From Thermoanaerobaculia bacterium (GTDB lineage Bacteria; Acidobacteriota; Thermoanaerobaculia; Multivoradales; J023): a stretch of DNA of 64,000 bases. Under the pieces are notes generated by a model. It was not told where the DNA came from. It ran no database searches and was given only the letters and a program-made list of their open reading frames with translations. The stretch covers positions 310,001 through 374,000 of the forward strand of contig JAUIJL010000002.1 in NCBI GenBank assembly GCA_030431255.1, in the 5' to 3' direction. This document shows positions 1 through 9,351 of this stretch, piece by piece. The translations under genes and the position numbers were made by a program. The first letter of the stretch is position 1; the number at the start of each line of letters is the position of its first letter.

Positions 1-1
1 G

Positions 2-475
2 ACCAAGGGCGGCAAGCTGAGCGAGGGCATCTTCAAGGGCTCCACCATCAACACCCCGAGCATGTTGTGTGTGGAGGACTACCTCGATGCCTTGGCCTGG
101 GCGGAGTCCCTCGGCGGCCTCGACGCCCTGCACGGACGGGCGGACGCCAACTTGGCCGCCGTCCAGGAATGGGTGGAACGTACGGATTGGGTGGACTTCC
201 TGGCTGCCGATCCCGCGACCCGATCCAATACCTCCGTCTGCCTACAGATCGTCGCGCCGGCGTTCCTCGCGCTATCCGCCGAGGATCGCGCCGCCACCGC
301 CAAGAAGATCGTCGCCGCCCTCGACGGCGAAGGCGTGGCCTACGACCTGGGCAGCTATCGCGACGCCCCGCCGGGATTGCGGATTTGGTGCGGCGCCACC
401 GTCGAGACCGAGGACCTAAAGGCGCTGATGCCGTGGCTCGATTGGGCCTGGGGTCAAACCGGTCTAGGGGGCTGA
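2..475 (+). CDS. serC: Phosphoserine aminotransferase, C-terminal part (5' end outside window)
   Basis: The frame is open from the first bases and ends in TGA, giving about 157 residues. The peptide [20 protein letters not shown] near the start is the signature of the SerC variant common in alphaproteobacteria, actinobacteria and related lineages. This enzyme makes O-phosphoserine from 3-phosphohydroxypyruvate with PLP. The PLP lysine and N-terminal domain lie upstream of the window. The remaining part is the C-terminal small domain, ending in a segment that repeats the family pattern LRIW-x-G-x-T-V-E. A short GC stem followed by seven T residues just after the stop could be a weak terminator. 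Confidence 0.85.
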   Translation, partial: TKGGKLSEGIFKGSTINTPSMLCVEDYLDALAWAESLGGLDALHGRADANLAAVQEWVERTDWVDFLAADPATRSNTSVCLQIVAPAFLALSAEDRAATAKKIVAALDGEGVAYDLGSYRDAPPGLRIWCGATVETEDLKALMPWLDWAWGQTGLGG

Positions 476-563
476 GCCGCTCGCTCCGCGGTCCTCTTTT
501 TTTCTTCGCCCCCCATTCCCTCCACCCAGCCTCGACACGAAACTTCTGCAATGTCCGAGAGGC

Positions 564-642
564 GGGACGGCCACCCATGGGTGCCGTCCCAACCTTGGGG
601 TCGCCACCCCCAAAGCGCCTTCTTCGGAACCGGCTCCGCCGG
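564..642. repeat. Cluster of three hairpins in the serC-efflux intergenic region
   Basis: Three stem-loops follow each other. The first (564-590) is a 12-bp stem built on GGGACGGC..ACCC / GGGTGCCGTCCC with one bulged C. The second (595-613) is TTGGGG / CCCCAA. The third (630-642) is CCGGC / GCCGG. The 476-753 gap holds no credible gene. Such tandem palindromes resemble REP-type dispersed elements or a transcription-terminating block. Which of the two cannot be told from one copy. Confidence 0.5.
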
Positions 643-753
643 AGATCTTTGTAGCCAACTCGGCGCGATCGGTCAGTCCGCCGGCGCGATCGGCTGTCGG
701 CGCAGCGCGTTCCTTGCGCATAGACTAGGCATCTCCGACGAGAAAGGAATCCC

Positions 754-2151
754 ATGGATCGTTCCAACCCCTACTGTTCCTCGACTCCCGAGATCTCGAT
801 ATCCGATGACCGAAACTCTCCCTCCAAAGCCCCCAGATTGCTGCCCTGGGTGGGCCTGCTGACGGCCCTTCTCGCCGTCGGCTGCGGCGGCGAATCCGAG
901 CAGGCAGGAGCGCCGCAAGCCCCGCCTCCCCCCTCGGTCACCGTGGCCGAGCCGGTGGCGAAATCCATCACCGAGTGGGACGAATACACCGGTCGTCTTG
1001 CGGCGGTGAGCTCGGTGGAGGTGCGCGCGCGGGTCAGCGGTTATCTGCAAGAAGTTCACTTCGAAGAAGGGGCGATGGTCGAGAAGGGGGATCTGCTCTA
1101 CGTCGTGGATCCCCGGCCCTACGAAGCCACGTTGGCGGAAACCCGGGCCCAGCTAAGGCGTGCCGAGGTGCGGCTGGAGCTGGCCCGATCCGAGCTCGAC
1201 CGAGCCCAACGGCTCTTCGAGCGACGAGCCATTTCCGAGGAGGAGATGGACGTCCGCACCCAGGAGGAAAAGGAAGCCGCGGCTGGTCTCGAAGCCACCA
1301 AGGCGGCGGTAGAGGCCGCCCAATTGGACGTCGGTTTTACCCGCGTTCGAGCCCCGCTCTCCGGCCGCATTTCCAACACCCGGGTGACCCCCGGCAACTT
1401 GATCCGTGGCGGCACCGCCGACGCCACCTTGCTCACCACCCTGGTGTCCATGGATCCGATCTACTTCTACTTCTCCGCCGACGAGCAGAGCGTGCTGCGC
1501 TACCTCCGCTGGATCGCCGCCGGCACCCGACAAAGCGCACGGGAGCACAATACTTCCGTCTTCCTGCGCTTGGCGGACGAGCAGGACTACAGCCGACGGG
1601 GGCTGATCGATTTCGTCGACAACCGCATCGACCAAGCCACCAGCACCTTGCAAGTCCGGGCGGTCTTCGACAATCCGGGGCAAATGTTGCTGCCCGGCAT
1701 GTTCGGCAAGATCCGGGTCGCCGGTCGGGGGCCCTACGACGGACTGCTGATCCCCGCCGAGGCGGTGGGGGTGGACCAAGCGGATCCGTTTGTTTACGTC
1801 GTGGACGAAAACGACACCGCCCGCCGACGGGTGGTCGAGCTCGGCCCCGAGGCGTACGGTCTGCGGGTGGTGAGAAAGGGTCTGGAGGCCGGAGAGCGAG
1901 TGATCATCGAAGGCATTCAACGGGTGCGACCGGACTCCCCGGTCACACCGGAGACGACCGAGCTGCAGCTCGACGAAAGCCGAAGCTCGGGCGTGATGCC
2001 AGATACGCTGCCGGTCGCCGGCAGCTCGGACGCGAGGGTCCCGGCTGATGAGAGCCAGGCCGATGGTGACCCGGCCGACAACGATCAGGCCGAGGACGGG
2101 GTCGACTCAGGACCTGACACGAAGGCCGACCCGGGAGCCGACCCAGCATGA
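754..2151 (+). CDS. RND efflux membrane fusion (periplasmic adaptor) lipoprotein
   Basis: This 465-residue protein belongs to the AcrA/MexA-type periplasmic adaptors that link an inner-membrane RND pump to an outer-membrane channel. A hydrophobic segment ends in the lipobox LLAVGC with Cys44 as lipidation site. The body shows the split biotinyl-lipoyl domain (VSGYLQEVHFEEGAMVEKGD and VRAPLSGRISNTRV) around an alpha-helical coiled-coil hairpin (about residues 125-190). Beta-barrel and membrane-proximal domains follow. The last 60 residues are acidic and low in complexity. AGAAAGGA lies 7 bases before the ATG. The stop overlaps the permease start (ATGA), so the two are translated together. Confidence 0.9.
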   Translation: MDRSNPYCSSTPEISISDDRNSPSKAPRLLPWVGLLTALLAVGCGGESEQAGAPQAPPPPSVTVAEPVAKSITEWDEYTGRLAAVSSVEVRARVSGYLQEVHFEEGAMVEKGDLLYVVDPRPYEATLAETRAQLRRAEVRLELARSELDRAQRLFERRAISEEEMDVRTQEEKEAAAGLEATKAAVEAAQLDVGFTRVRAPLSGRISNTRVTPGNLIRGGTADATLLTTLVSMDPIYFYFSADEQSVLRYLRWIAAGTRQSAREHNTSVFLRLADEQDYSRRGLIDFVDNRIDQATSTLQVRAVFDNPGQMLLPGMFGKIRVAGRGPYDGLLIPAEAVGVDQADPFVYVVDENDTARRRVVELGPEAYGLRVVRKGLEAGERVIIEGIQRVRPDSPVTPETTELQLDESRSSGVMPDTLPVAGSSDARVPADESQADGDPADNDQAEDGVDSGPDTKADPGADPA

Positions 2152-5100
2152 ATTTCGGACGTTTCTTCGTCGACCGACCACGCTTCGCCGTGGTGTTGTC
2201 CATCCTGGTGGTGTTGGTCGGCGCATTGGCCTATCTCGGCCTGCCGGTCACCCAATATCCAGACATCGCGCCGCCCACCATCGTGGTCAGCGCCACCTAT
2301 CCCGGAGCCACCCCCGAGGTCATCGCCGACACCGTCGCCACGCCCCTCGAGCAGGCGATCAACGGCGTCGAGGGCATGCTCTACATGACCTCCTCCTCCA
2401 CCTCCGACGGCTTCATGCAGCTGTCGGTGACCTTCGCCCTGGGCACCGACCTCGACACCGCCCAGGTCTTGGTGCAAAACCGGGTGGCTTCCGCCTCGCC
2501 GCGGCTGCCCGAAGAGGTTCGACGCCTGGGTTTGGTGACCGAAAAGAGCTCGCCGAGCCTGATGATGGTGGTGCACCTGCTCTCCCCGGACGGCACCTAC
2601 GACGACCTCTACATCTCCAACTACGTGCTGTTGCGCATCTCCGACGTGCTGCAACGGATCGGCGGCGTGGGCAATCTGACCGTCTTCGGCGCCCGCGAGT
2701 ACAGCATGCGCGTGTGGCTCGACCCTGATCGCTTGGCGGAGCTGGGGCTCACCGGCGACGACGTGGTCAACGCGCTAAGGGGTCAAAACGTGCAGGTGGC
2801 GGCCGGCACCCTCGGCCAGCCGCCGACGCCCACCGGCAACGCCTTCCAGCTGACGGTCAACACCCAGGGTCGTTTCGTCGAGGCCGATCAATTCGCCGAC
2901 GTGGTGATCAAAACCGGACAGGACGGCCGTCTGACCCGGGTGCGCGACGTGGCGCGGGTGGAGCTCGGCGCCGTGGACTACGTGCGCAACAGCTATTTGA
3001 ACGGTCGCCAAGCGGTGGGCATCGGCATCTTCCAACGCCCCGGCTCCAACGCCCTGGCCACCGCCCAAGCCATCCGCGACACCATGGACGAGCTGGCCCG
3101 GGACTTCCCGGACGGCCTCGACTATGAGATCGCCTACGATCCCACCCAATTCGTCCAGGAATCGGTCAACGCCGTCTACCACACGCTTTTCGAAGCGGTG
3201 TTGCTGGTGGTCTTGGTGATCACCCTCTTCCTGCAGAGCTGGCGCGCGGCGCTGATTCCGATCGTCGCCATCCCGGTCTCGCTGATCGGCACCTTCGCCG
3301 TCATGTCGGCGGTGGGTTTCTCGCTCAACACCCTCTCCCTCTTTGGTTTGGTATTGGCCATCGGCATCGTGGTCGACGACGCGATCGTGGTGGTGGAGAA
3401 CATCGAGCGCAACTTGGAGGAGGGCATGGACCCGGCGGAGGCGTCGCGGGTCACCATGGACGAGGTGGGCACCGCCCTCATCGCCATGGCCTTGGTGTTG
3501 GTGGCGGTCTTCGTGCCCGCGGCCTTCTTGGGCGGCATCAGCGGCGAATTCTTCCGTCAATTCGCCCTCACCATCGCCGCTTCCACCGTGATCTCGGCCT
3601 TCAACTCCCTCACCCTTTCCCCGGCTCTCGGCGCCGTGCTCTTGGTACCCAAGGACCGTGAGGTAAAACGGGGACGGCTGGGCGAGCTCGTCGACGCCAC
3701 CGTCGGTCGCCTGCTGAAGACCTTCTTCCGCGCTTTCGATCGAGTCTTCGACGCCCTCCGGGATCGCTATGCCACGGTGGTGGACAAAGCGGTGCGCTTC
3801 CCGATCGTGCCCGTGATTCTCTTCCTGCTCCTGTTGGTGGCCGGCGGGCTGCTGCTCAAGATCGTGCCCCCGGGATTCATTCCCGCCCAGGACCAGGGTT
3901 ATTTGATCGTCGCGGTGGAGCTGCCCAAAGGCGCTTCCTTGGAACGCACGGACGCGGTGGTGCTCGAAGCCGATCGCATGATCCGCGATCTGGACGGTGT
4001 CGCTGATGTGGTGGCCATCGCCGGCTTCTCCGGTGCCACCTTTGCCGCCGCGCCCAACGCCGGTGCCATGTTCGTGTTGCTCGAGCCGTTCGAGCAGCGC
4101 CCACCGGGGGTGACCTCCGCCGGTTTGCTGCCTCAAATCCAAAGTGGCTTGCAATCGATCCGCGAAGCGAGCTTCTTCGTCATCGCCCCACCGCCGGTTC
4201 AAGGCCTGGGCACCGGCGGCGGCTTCAAGATGTTGGTCCAAGATCGGAGCGGCCAAGGATTGAAAGCCCTCGAAAGCCAGACCTGGGCCTTGGTGGGCCA
4301 AGCCAATCGGCATCCCGACGTGGCCTTCGCCTTCAGCACCTTCTCCACGTCCAACCCGCGCTACTTCCTGGATATCGACCGCACCCGGGCGCAAATGCTC
4401 GACGTGCCGCCGGAGAATATTTTCGAAACCCTGCGGATCAACTTGGGCTCGGCCTACGTCAACGACTTCAACCTCTTCGGCCGCACCTACCGGGTCACCG
4501 CCCAGGCCGACGCCCCGTTCCGCATGGAGCCGGACGACATCCTACGTCTTCGAACCCGCAGCCGGTCCGGCGCCATGGTGCCCCTCGGCTCTCTGGTGGA
4601 CGTGCGGCGCACCAACGGTCCCGACCGCATCGTGCGCCACAACCTCTTCCCCGCCGCCGAGCTCCAGGGCGAAGCACCGGCGGGCAGCTCCACGGGCGAA
4701 GCGATCGGTGTGGTGGAAGAGCTGGCGGCATCCCACCTCGAGCGGGGTTTCGGCTACGAATGGACGGAAATCGCCTATCAGGAAAAGCGGGCCGGCAACG
4801 CCGGCGCGTGGCTCCTGCCCCTGAGCGTGATCTTCGTCTTCCTGCTGCTGGCAGCCCAATACGAGAGCTGGTCCCTGCCGGCAGCGATCGTGCTCATCGT
4901 GCCCCTGTGCGTGCTCTTCGCCCTCTCCGGCGTGTGGCTACGGGGCATGTCGAACAACATCCTGACCCAAATCGGATTCGTCGTGCTCATCGGCCTGGCG
5001 AGCAAAAACGCCATTCTGATTGTGGAATTCGCCAAACAACAGGAAGACGCAGGCAAAAACCGTTTCGACGCCGCCGTCGAAGCCTGCCGCCTGCGCCTAC

Positions 5101-5387
5101 GGCCGATCCTGATGACCTCCCTGGCCTTCATCCTGGGCGTCGTGCCCCTGGTGATCGCCACCGGGGCGGGCTTCGAAATGCGCCGAGTGCTCGGCACCGC
5201 GGTCTTCAGTGGCATGCTCGGCGTCACCGCCGTCGGCCTCTTCCTGACCCCGGTCTTCTACGTGTTGATCCGAGGCTTCGTCACCAGGAGCGAGCAAACC
5301 ACCGAGGACGAGAGGCCTTCCGATCCCCAGGAGCCAGACGAGGCACCCCCGACGCCGAAACCCGAGCCCCAGGAGGCTCCAGCATGA
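2148..5387 (+). CDS. RND multidrug efflux permease, HAE1 family
   Basis: At 1079 residues this is a full-length proton-driven trimeric inner-membrane pump of the AcrB/MexB type. The N-terminus (FFVDRPRFAVVLSILVVLVG) is the usual first membrane helix. The TM4 proton-relay pair is Asp410-Asp411 within GIVVDDAIVVVEN. The TM10 lysine is Lys953 in GLASKNAILIVEFAK. Both large periplasmic loops are present, so all expected relay residues are intact. It overlaps the adaptor gene by 4 bases upstream and the outer-membrane factor gene by 4 bases downstream, giving a complete tripartite pump operon. Its substrate cannot be read from the sequence. No regulator gene is adjacent. Confidence 0.95.
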   Translation: MNFGRFFVDRPRFAVVLSILVVLVGALAYLGLPVTQYPDIAPPTIVVSATYPGATPEVIADTVATPLEQAINGVEGMLYMTSSSTSDGFMQLSVTFALGTDLDTAQVLVQNRVASASPRLPEEVRRLGLVTEKSSPSLMMVVHLLSPDGTYDDLYISNYVLLRISDVLQRIGGVGNLTVFGAREYSMRVWLDPDRLAELGLTGDDVVNALRGQNVQVAAGTLGQPPTPTGNAFQLTVNTQGRFVEADQFADVVIKTGQDGRLTRVRDVARVELGAVDYVRNSYLNGRQAVGIGIFQRPGSNALATAQAIRDTMDELARDFPDGLDYEIAYDPTQFVQESVNAVYHTLFEAVLLVVLVITLFLQSWRAALIPIVAIPVSLIGTFAVMSAVGFSLNTLSLFGLVLAIGIVVDDAIVVVENIERNLEEGMDPAEASRVTMDEVGTALIAMALVLVAVFVPAAFLGGISGEFFRQFALTIAASTVISAFNSLTLSPALGAVLLVPKDREVKRGRLGELVDATVGRLLKTFFRAFDRVFDALRDRYATVVDKAVRFPIVPVILFLLLLVAGGLLLKIVPPGFIPAQDQGYLIVAVELPKGASLERTDAVVLEADRMIRDLDGVADVVAIAGFSGATFAAAPNAGAMFVLLEPFEQRPPGVTSAGLLPQIQSGLQSIREASFFVIAPPPVQGLGTGGGFKMLVQDRSGQGLKALESQTWALVGQANRHPDVAFAFSTFSTSNPRYFLDIDRTRAQMLDVPPENIFETLRINLGSAYVNDFNLFGRTYRVTAQADAPFRMEPDDILRLRTRSRSGAMVPLGSLVDVRRTNGPDRIVRHNLFPAAELQGEAPAGSSTGEAIGVVEELAASHLERGFGYEWTEIAYQEKRAGNAGAWLLPLSVIFVFLLLAAQYESWSLPAAIVLIVPLCVLFALSGVWLRGMSNNILTQIGFVVLIGLASKNAILIVEFAKQQEDAGKNRFDAAVEACRLRLRPILMTSLAFILGVVPLVIATGAGFEMRRVLGTAVFSGMLGVTAVGLFLTPVFYVLIRGFVTRSEQTTEDERPSDPQEPDEAPPTPKPEPQEAPA

Positions 5388-7093
5388 CAAATCCATCGAC
5401 AAGCAACAGCTCTCCCCTATACGAAAAACTAAAGACTTCCGACTCCCCCTCTCCCGTCCGCGGGAGAGGGGGCTGGGGGGTGAGGGCTTCCGACTCCCCC
5501 TCTCCCGTCCGCGGGAGAGGGGGCTGGGGGGTGAGGGCCTCCGGCTGGGCCGCCCTCTGCCTGATCGTCACCTTGATCGTCACGGGCTGCACCGTCGGCC
5601 CCGACTACCAACGCCCCCGCACCGAGCCCCCAGCGACCTTCGACGGCACGTCCCGATCGACCCAACCCGCCGAATCCACACCGGTGACGGAAGAGAGGGT
5701 CGAGGTGCCCACGGTCTTCGAATCCGGCGAGCCCGAAATCGCTTGGTGGAGCCTGCTCGGCGATCCCCAATTGAACGCTCTGGTCAAGCGCGCCCTAAAA
5801 GAAAACCACGACCTGCGCATCGCCGCCGCCAACGTCCGGCAGGCCCGTGCTTTGCTCGGCGCGGAGCGCCTCGAACGCTTCCCGATCACCAGCTCGTCGG
5901 CCGGCGCGACCCGCGAGCGGCAGAGCGTGACGGCGGTCGGCGAAGGGGTGGACCGCACCGACACCTTCTACTCCGCCGCCCTGGATGCCCGCTGGGAGCT
6001 GGATGTCTTCGGTCGGGTCAAGCGCTCCATCGAAGCCCGGGCCGCCGACGCCGAAGCCCGGGTCGCCGAGCATCGAGCCGCGGCCTTGTCGGTGGCCGCC
6101 GAGGTGGCCCGAACCTACTTGGAGCTGCGGGGCGCCCAATATCGGCTGCGGGTGGCCGAGCTCAACGCCGGCAACCAAGCCGAAACCTACGAGCTCACCC
6201 AGGCCCTACTCGAAGGCGGCCGGGGCACGGATTTGGACCTGGCCCGGGCGGAAGCTCAGCTACAACAAACCCTGGCCTCCCTGGCACCCCTCGAAACCAC
6301 GGTCGACGCCGGCATCCACCGACTGGGGGTGCTGGTGGGCCGCTTCCCCAACGAGCTGCGCAGCGAGCTGTCCTATCCCAAGGATCTGCCCAAGCTGCCC
6401 ACCCGACTGGCCATCGGCGACCCGGGATCCCTGCTTCGCCGTCGGCCCGACGTCCAGACCGCCGAGCGAGCGCTAGCCGCCGCCACCGCGCGCATCGGCG
6501 TGGCCGTGGGCGACCTCTTCCCTCGCATCAGCCTGGTCGGCAGCCTCGGCTTCCTCTCCACGAGTCTCGACGAGCTCCTGGACGGCGACTCCCAAACCCA
6601 TCAAATCGGCCCCTTTCTGAGCTGGCCGGCCTTCGATCTCGGCCGGGTGCGACAACGCATTCGGGCCACCGAAGCGGAATCCGAGGCGGTGCTAGCGACC
6701 TACGAGCAAACCGTGCTCGAGGCCTTGGAGGAGACGGAAAACGCCCTCGTCGGCTACATCCGCAACCGCCGGCGCCAAGCCCGTTTGTCCGTGGCCGCGG
6801 AAGCCAGCGCCCGGGCCACGGAGCTGGCTCGGATCCGCTATCGCTACGGTGCCGAGAGCTTCCTCACCGTGCTCGACGCCGAGCGTCGGCTCCTAGAGGC
6901 GGAAGACCTCGAAGCCGTGGCCGCCACCGACTCCGCCGTCGCCTTCACCCGCCTCTACAAAGCCCTCGGGGGTGGCTGGCAACAAGCCGATACGGAGACG
7001 ATCTCCACGGATTTGACCTCTCAGGACCGCGTCTCTACGGACTCGACCTCCACGGACTTGACTTCCACGGACCCGGACAGTCCCTCTCGGTGA
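5384..7093 (+). CDS. Outer-membrane factor lipoprotein (TolC/NodT-type) with repeat-expanded N-terminus
   Basis: This is the third pump component, a trimeric outer-membrane channel with two OEP repeats. The lipobox LIVTGC leads into TVGPDYQRP, typical of the NodT/OprM group. The ATG at 5384 overlaps the permease stop, which would put the lipid Cys at residue 69, unusually deep. Two 17-codon copies of a palindromic repeat fill the extra N-terminus. An in-frame GTG at 5531, inside the second repeat and preceded by a G-run, would put the Cys at residue 20, which is normal for a lipoprotein. I therefore consider the GTG start at least as likely. The C-terminus has a Ser/Thr/Asp-rich tail. Confidence 0.88.
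   Translation: MTNPSTSNSSPLYEKLKTSDSPSPVRGRGGWGVRASDSPSPVRGRGGWGVRASGWAALCLIVTLIVTGCTVGPDYQRPRTEPPATFDGTSRSTQPAESTPVTEERVEVPTVFESGEPEIAWWSLLGDPQLNALVKRALKENHDLRIAAANVRQARALLGAERLERFPITSSSAGATRERQSVTAVGEGVDRTDTFYSAALDARWELDVFGRVKRSIEARAADAEARVAEHRAAALSVAAEVARTYLELRGAQYRLRVAELNAGNQAETYELTQALLEGGRGTDLDLARAEAQLQQTLASLAPLETTVDAGIHRLGVLVGRFPNELRSELSYPKDLPKLPTRLAIGDPGSLLRRRPDVQTAERALAAATARIGVAVGDLFPRISLVGSLGFLSTSLDELLDGDSQTHQIGPFLSWPAFDLGRVRQRIRATEAESEAVLATYEQTVLEALEETENALVGYIRNRRRQARLSVAAEASARATELARIRYRYGAESFLTVLDAERRLLEAEDLEAVAATDSAVAFTRLYKALGGGWQQADTETISTDLTSQDRVSTDSTSTDLTSTDPDSPSR
5437..5538 (+). repeat. Tandem 51-bp palindromic repeat inside the outer-membrane factor gene
   Basis: Two copies of a 51-bp unit lie head to tail (5437-5487 and 5488-5538). 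Each contains a perfect 12-bp stem, CCCCCTCTCCCG / CGGGAGAGGGGG, with loop TCCG. In frame each encodes SDSPSPVRGRGGWGVRA. The sequence resembles small dispersed palindromic elements that insert in or between genes in many genomes. The unit length is a multiple of three, so the frame stays open. Confidence 0.85.
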
Positions 7094-7977
7094 CCAAGTC
7101 GATCCTCAGCCGATGCGCGGCTTCACTGGCCGTCTGTGCCCTGCTGGCGGGATGCGCGTCGCTACCCATGGTCGACGCGCCGTCCGTCAATCAAAACAGC
7201 CGCATCCAATTCTTGGTCCTGCACTTCACGTCCCAGCCCTTCGACGAGTCCATGCGGCTGCTCACCCAGCGAACGGATCGACCGGTCAGCGTCCACTATT
7301 TGGTGCCCGAGCCCGGCGATGCCACTTATCCGCGGAAAGATCTCCGGATCCATCGCTTGGTGCCCGAGCATCGTCGGGCCTGGCACGCCGGTCAAAGCTT
7401 TTGGAACGGCAACGTGGCGCTGAACGGTGCTTCCATCGGCATCGAGGTGGTCAACCAATCTTCCTGCGAGAGCACGAATCCTGCGGCCGAGATCCAAACG
7501 CCGGACATGCAGAGCTGCACCTTCCGCGACTATCCCGAAGCGCAGATCCAATTGGTCATCGAGCTCGCCAAAGACATCCTCGACCGGCACCCGGACATCG
7601 ATCCCGTCGACGTCGTGGGTCACTCGGATATCGCGCCCTCGCGGCGTCTCGACCCCGGTCCGACCTTCCCGTGGAAACGTCTCTACGAGCACGGAATCGG
7701 CGCTTGGTACGACGACTCCACGGTCGACGCATATCGACGGCGATTCGCCGACTCTCCTCCTTCCATCGAGGTCCTTCAGCGCGGCTTGCGGGCCTACGGC
7801 TATTCCGTCCAGGAAACCGGCGAGCTGGATGTGCAGACCCGCTTCGCGCTGAGGGCCTTCCAAATGCATTTCCGAGCGTCGAGCTTCGACGGCCTACCGG
7901 ATCCAGAGTCCACCGCGATCCTCTTTGCGCTGCTGGAAAAATATCGGCCGAGGGCCTTGAGCGAGATCGCCCTTTAG
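7090..7977 (+). CDS. AmiD-like N-acetylmuramoyl-L-alanine amidase lipoprotein
   Basis: The product (295 residues) is a zinc amidase that cleaves the amide bond between muramic acid and the stem peptide, probably anchored in the outer membrane. The lipobox LLAGC gives a lipid Cys22. The Amidase_2 domain carries likely zinc ligands His45 (VLHFTS), His178 (VGHSDIAPSRR) and Asp188; the His-Asp spacing of 10 matches E. coli AmiD. A C-terminal peptidoglycan-binding (PG_binding_1) domain follows, from about residue 225. The GTG start overlaps the stop of the channel gene (GTGA), so it belongs to the efflux operon. It may help turn over cell-wall material. Confidence 0.88.
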   Translation: MTKSILSRCAASLAVCALLAGCASLPMVDAPSVNQNSRIQFLVLHFTSQPFDESMRLLTQRTDRPVSVHYLVPEPGDATYPRKDLRIHRLVPEHRRAWHAGQSFWNGNVALNGASIGIEVVNQSSCESTNPAAEIQTPDMQSCTFRDYPEAQIQLVIELAKDILDRHPDIDPVDVVGHSDIAPSRRLDPGPTFPWKRLYEHGIGAWYDDSTVDAYRRRFADSPPSIEVLQRGLRAYGYSVQETGELDVQTRFALRAFQMHFRASSFDGLPDPESTAILFALLEKYRPRALSEIAL

Positions 7978-7986
7978 GCCTCACGA

Positions 7987-9057
7987 TCAGCCGTCGCGAT
8001 CCCCTTGACTCCCGTGATCCCGATCGTCGAGCACCACGGTGCCGGCGATGGAGTCTTGAATCGATTGTCCGTTGCGGTCCCAGAACACCTGTAGGAAACC
8101 GAGCATGCCGGTGGCCAAGCCCGCGGCGTAACCGGCAAATCGCTCGAAAGAGCTCCAAGCGGAGAGCGGGCTGCCGTCGACCCGCGCGACCCGCAGGCCC
8201 ATCAACCATTTGCCCGGCGTGCGTCCGGCGGCCAGCACCAAGAACAGGGTGAAGTAGAGACCGGCCCATCCCATGGTCAGGCCGAGGTCCGACGCCAAGG
8301 CCAGCACGGCGTATTTGAACGAGGGGTGGTCGAGCTGCTCTTGGAGCCGAAGGTTGTCCTTTTGCAGCTCCCCGAGACGACGAATCAGCCGCGTGCGATC
8401 CGCTTTAGCCGCCTTCAGCTCGGCGCCGGCGACCCAAGGTTTGAGGGCCTCTCGCACTGCCTCAGGATCGGAGGGCTCCGATGCCTCGTCACCGCGCAGG
8501 GCCGCCAGCTGTGTTTCTAAGCGCTGGATGACGTCTTCCCGCCCGAGCTCGGCGGCAGCGGGGTCTACCTTCCGGCTCACGTGCACGCCGAAGGATTCCA
8601 AGGTCTCCGCCAAAGATTCCTCATTGAATCCTTCTTCGAGCTCGGCCTCCAGACGGGCGACCGCTGCCGCTTGCACCGCGGGGTCCTGGGAGGCCATATC
8701 GACTCCGAAGCTGCCCCAATCCACATTGGGGCCGTATCCCTTGGCGCCCTCCCAAGTGAAACCGAGCACCAAGAAGAACACGAGAAAGGAGATCACCAAA
8801 CCCACCGAGCCGCGCCAGAGCCTCGACCACCACGTCTTTTTGCGGCCTCGAACGATCAGCCAGAACGTGACGATGGCAAGCAGGGTCGACAAGGGCAAGC
8901 CACCGCTCTGGGTCAGCAAGGCGACCAAGGCGAGATCGATCAACAGCGCGCCCAGGCGACGGCTATAGCTCGCCAGGGGCAAACCCCGCAGCGTCGGGTC
9001 CACTTGAAACGGAGCGGGATCGAATTGTCGTTTCAGCTTGGGAGCAGCTTCGTTCAT
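7987..9057 (-). CDS. RDD-family membrane protein with large coiled-coil insert
   Basis: The protein (356 residues from the chosen ATG) has an RDD-like N-terminal helix (SYSRRLGALLIDLALVALL), a second helix, then a charged segment of about 170 residues with a predicted coiled coil (KADRTRLIRRLGELQKDN). It closes with the remaining RDD helices (RTPGKWLMGLRVARVDG). RDD proteins are usually 150-200 residues, so the middle domain is an insertion, probably outside the cytoplasm. Function is unknown; some RDD proteins are ion antiporters. I chose the second ATG because AGAAGG lies upstream of it. An ATG 17 codons earlier is also possible. It converges with the amidase gene, 9 bases away. Confidence 0.75.
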   Translation of the reverse strand: MNEAAPKLKRQFDPAPFQVDPTLRGLPLASYSRRLGALLIDLALVALLTQSGGLPLSTLLAIVTFWLIVRGRKKTWWSRLWRGSVGLVISFLVFFLVLGFTWEGAKGYGPNVDWGSFGVDMASQDPAVQAAAVARLEAELEEGFNEESLAETLESFGVHVSRKVDPAAAELGREDVIQRLETQLAALRGDEASEPSDPEAVREALKPWVAGAELKAAKADRTRLIRRLGELQKDNLRLQEQLDHPSFKYAVLALASDLGLTMGWAGLYFTLFLVLAAGRTPGKWLMGLRVARVDGSPLSAWSSFERFAGYAAGLATGMLGFLQVFWDRNGQSIQDSIAGTVVLDDRDHGSQGDRDG

Positions 9058-9284
9058 TCCATGAAGGCCTTCTGTGCTCGGAGTTGGTTGGCCGGCGAAA
9101 TGTATCATCCGGCTCGCCGCCGGGCTCGCACACCCTACGATCCGCGGTTAGTGATATTCACTCGACAGGGCCGTCGGCAGGTTCGACCGAAAGTGGCTCA
9201 TCTTGCTCCCACGTGGTGAGTTTTACTCTCGAACTACGCTGTATCGTCTCGGAGACCATCCCATCGAATGAGAGCTACCTCGGT

Positions 9285-9320
9285 AAAATTGAGTCCAGAA
9301 AATTGAGGCGAAAAATTGAG
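9285..9320 (+). repeat. Three direct repeats AAAATTGAG upstream of the Asp-box gene
   Basis: The 9-mer AAAATTGAG occurs at 9285, 9299 and 9312, 13-14 bases apart, 30-65 bases before the GTG start of the downstream gene. The position fits a regulator binding array, but no matching regulator is known. Confidence 0.35.
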
Positions 9321-9351
9321 GCAGGCTCTGGGAAAGCCCTAGGAGAGAACC

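Noticed and set aside
2775-4394. Long open frame antisense to the RND permease (539 codons)
   Set aside because: It is His/Gly/Glu-rich without family features and mirrors a clearly real permease gene; high-GC codon bias explains it.
4760-5383. Upstream extension of the outer-membrane factor frame
   Set aside because: The peptide is Arg/Pro-rich noise overlapping the permease; the lipoprotein signal begins only after 5384 or 5531.
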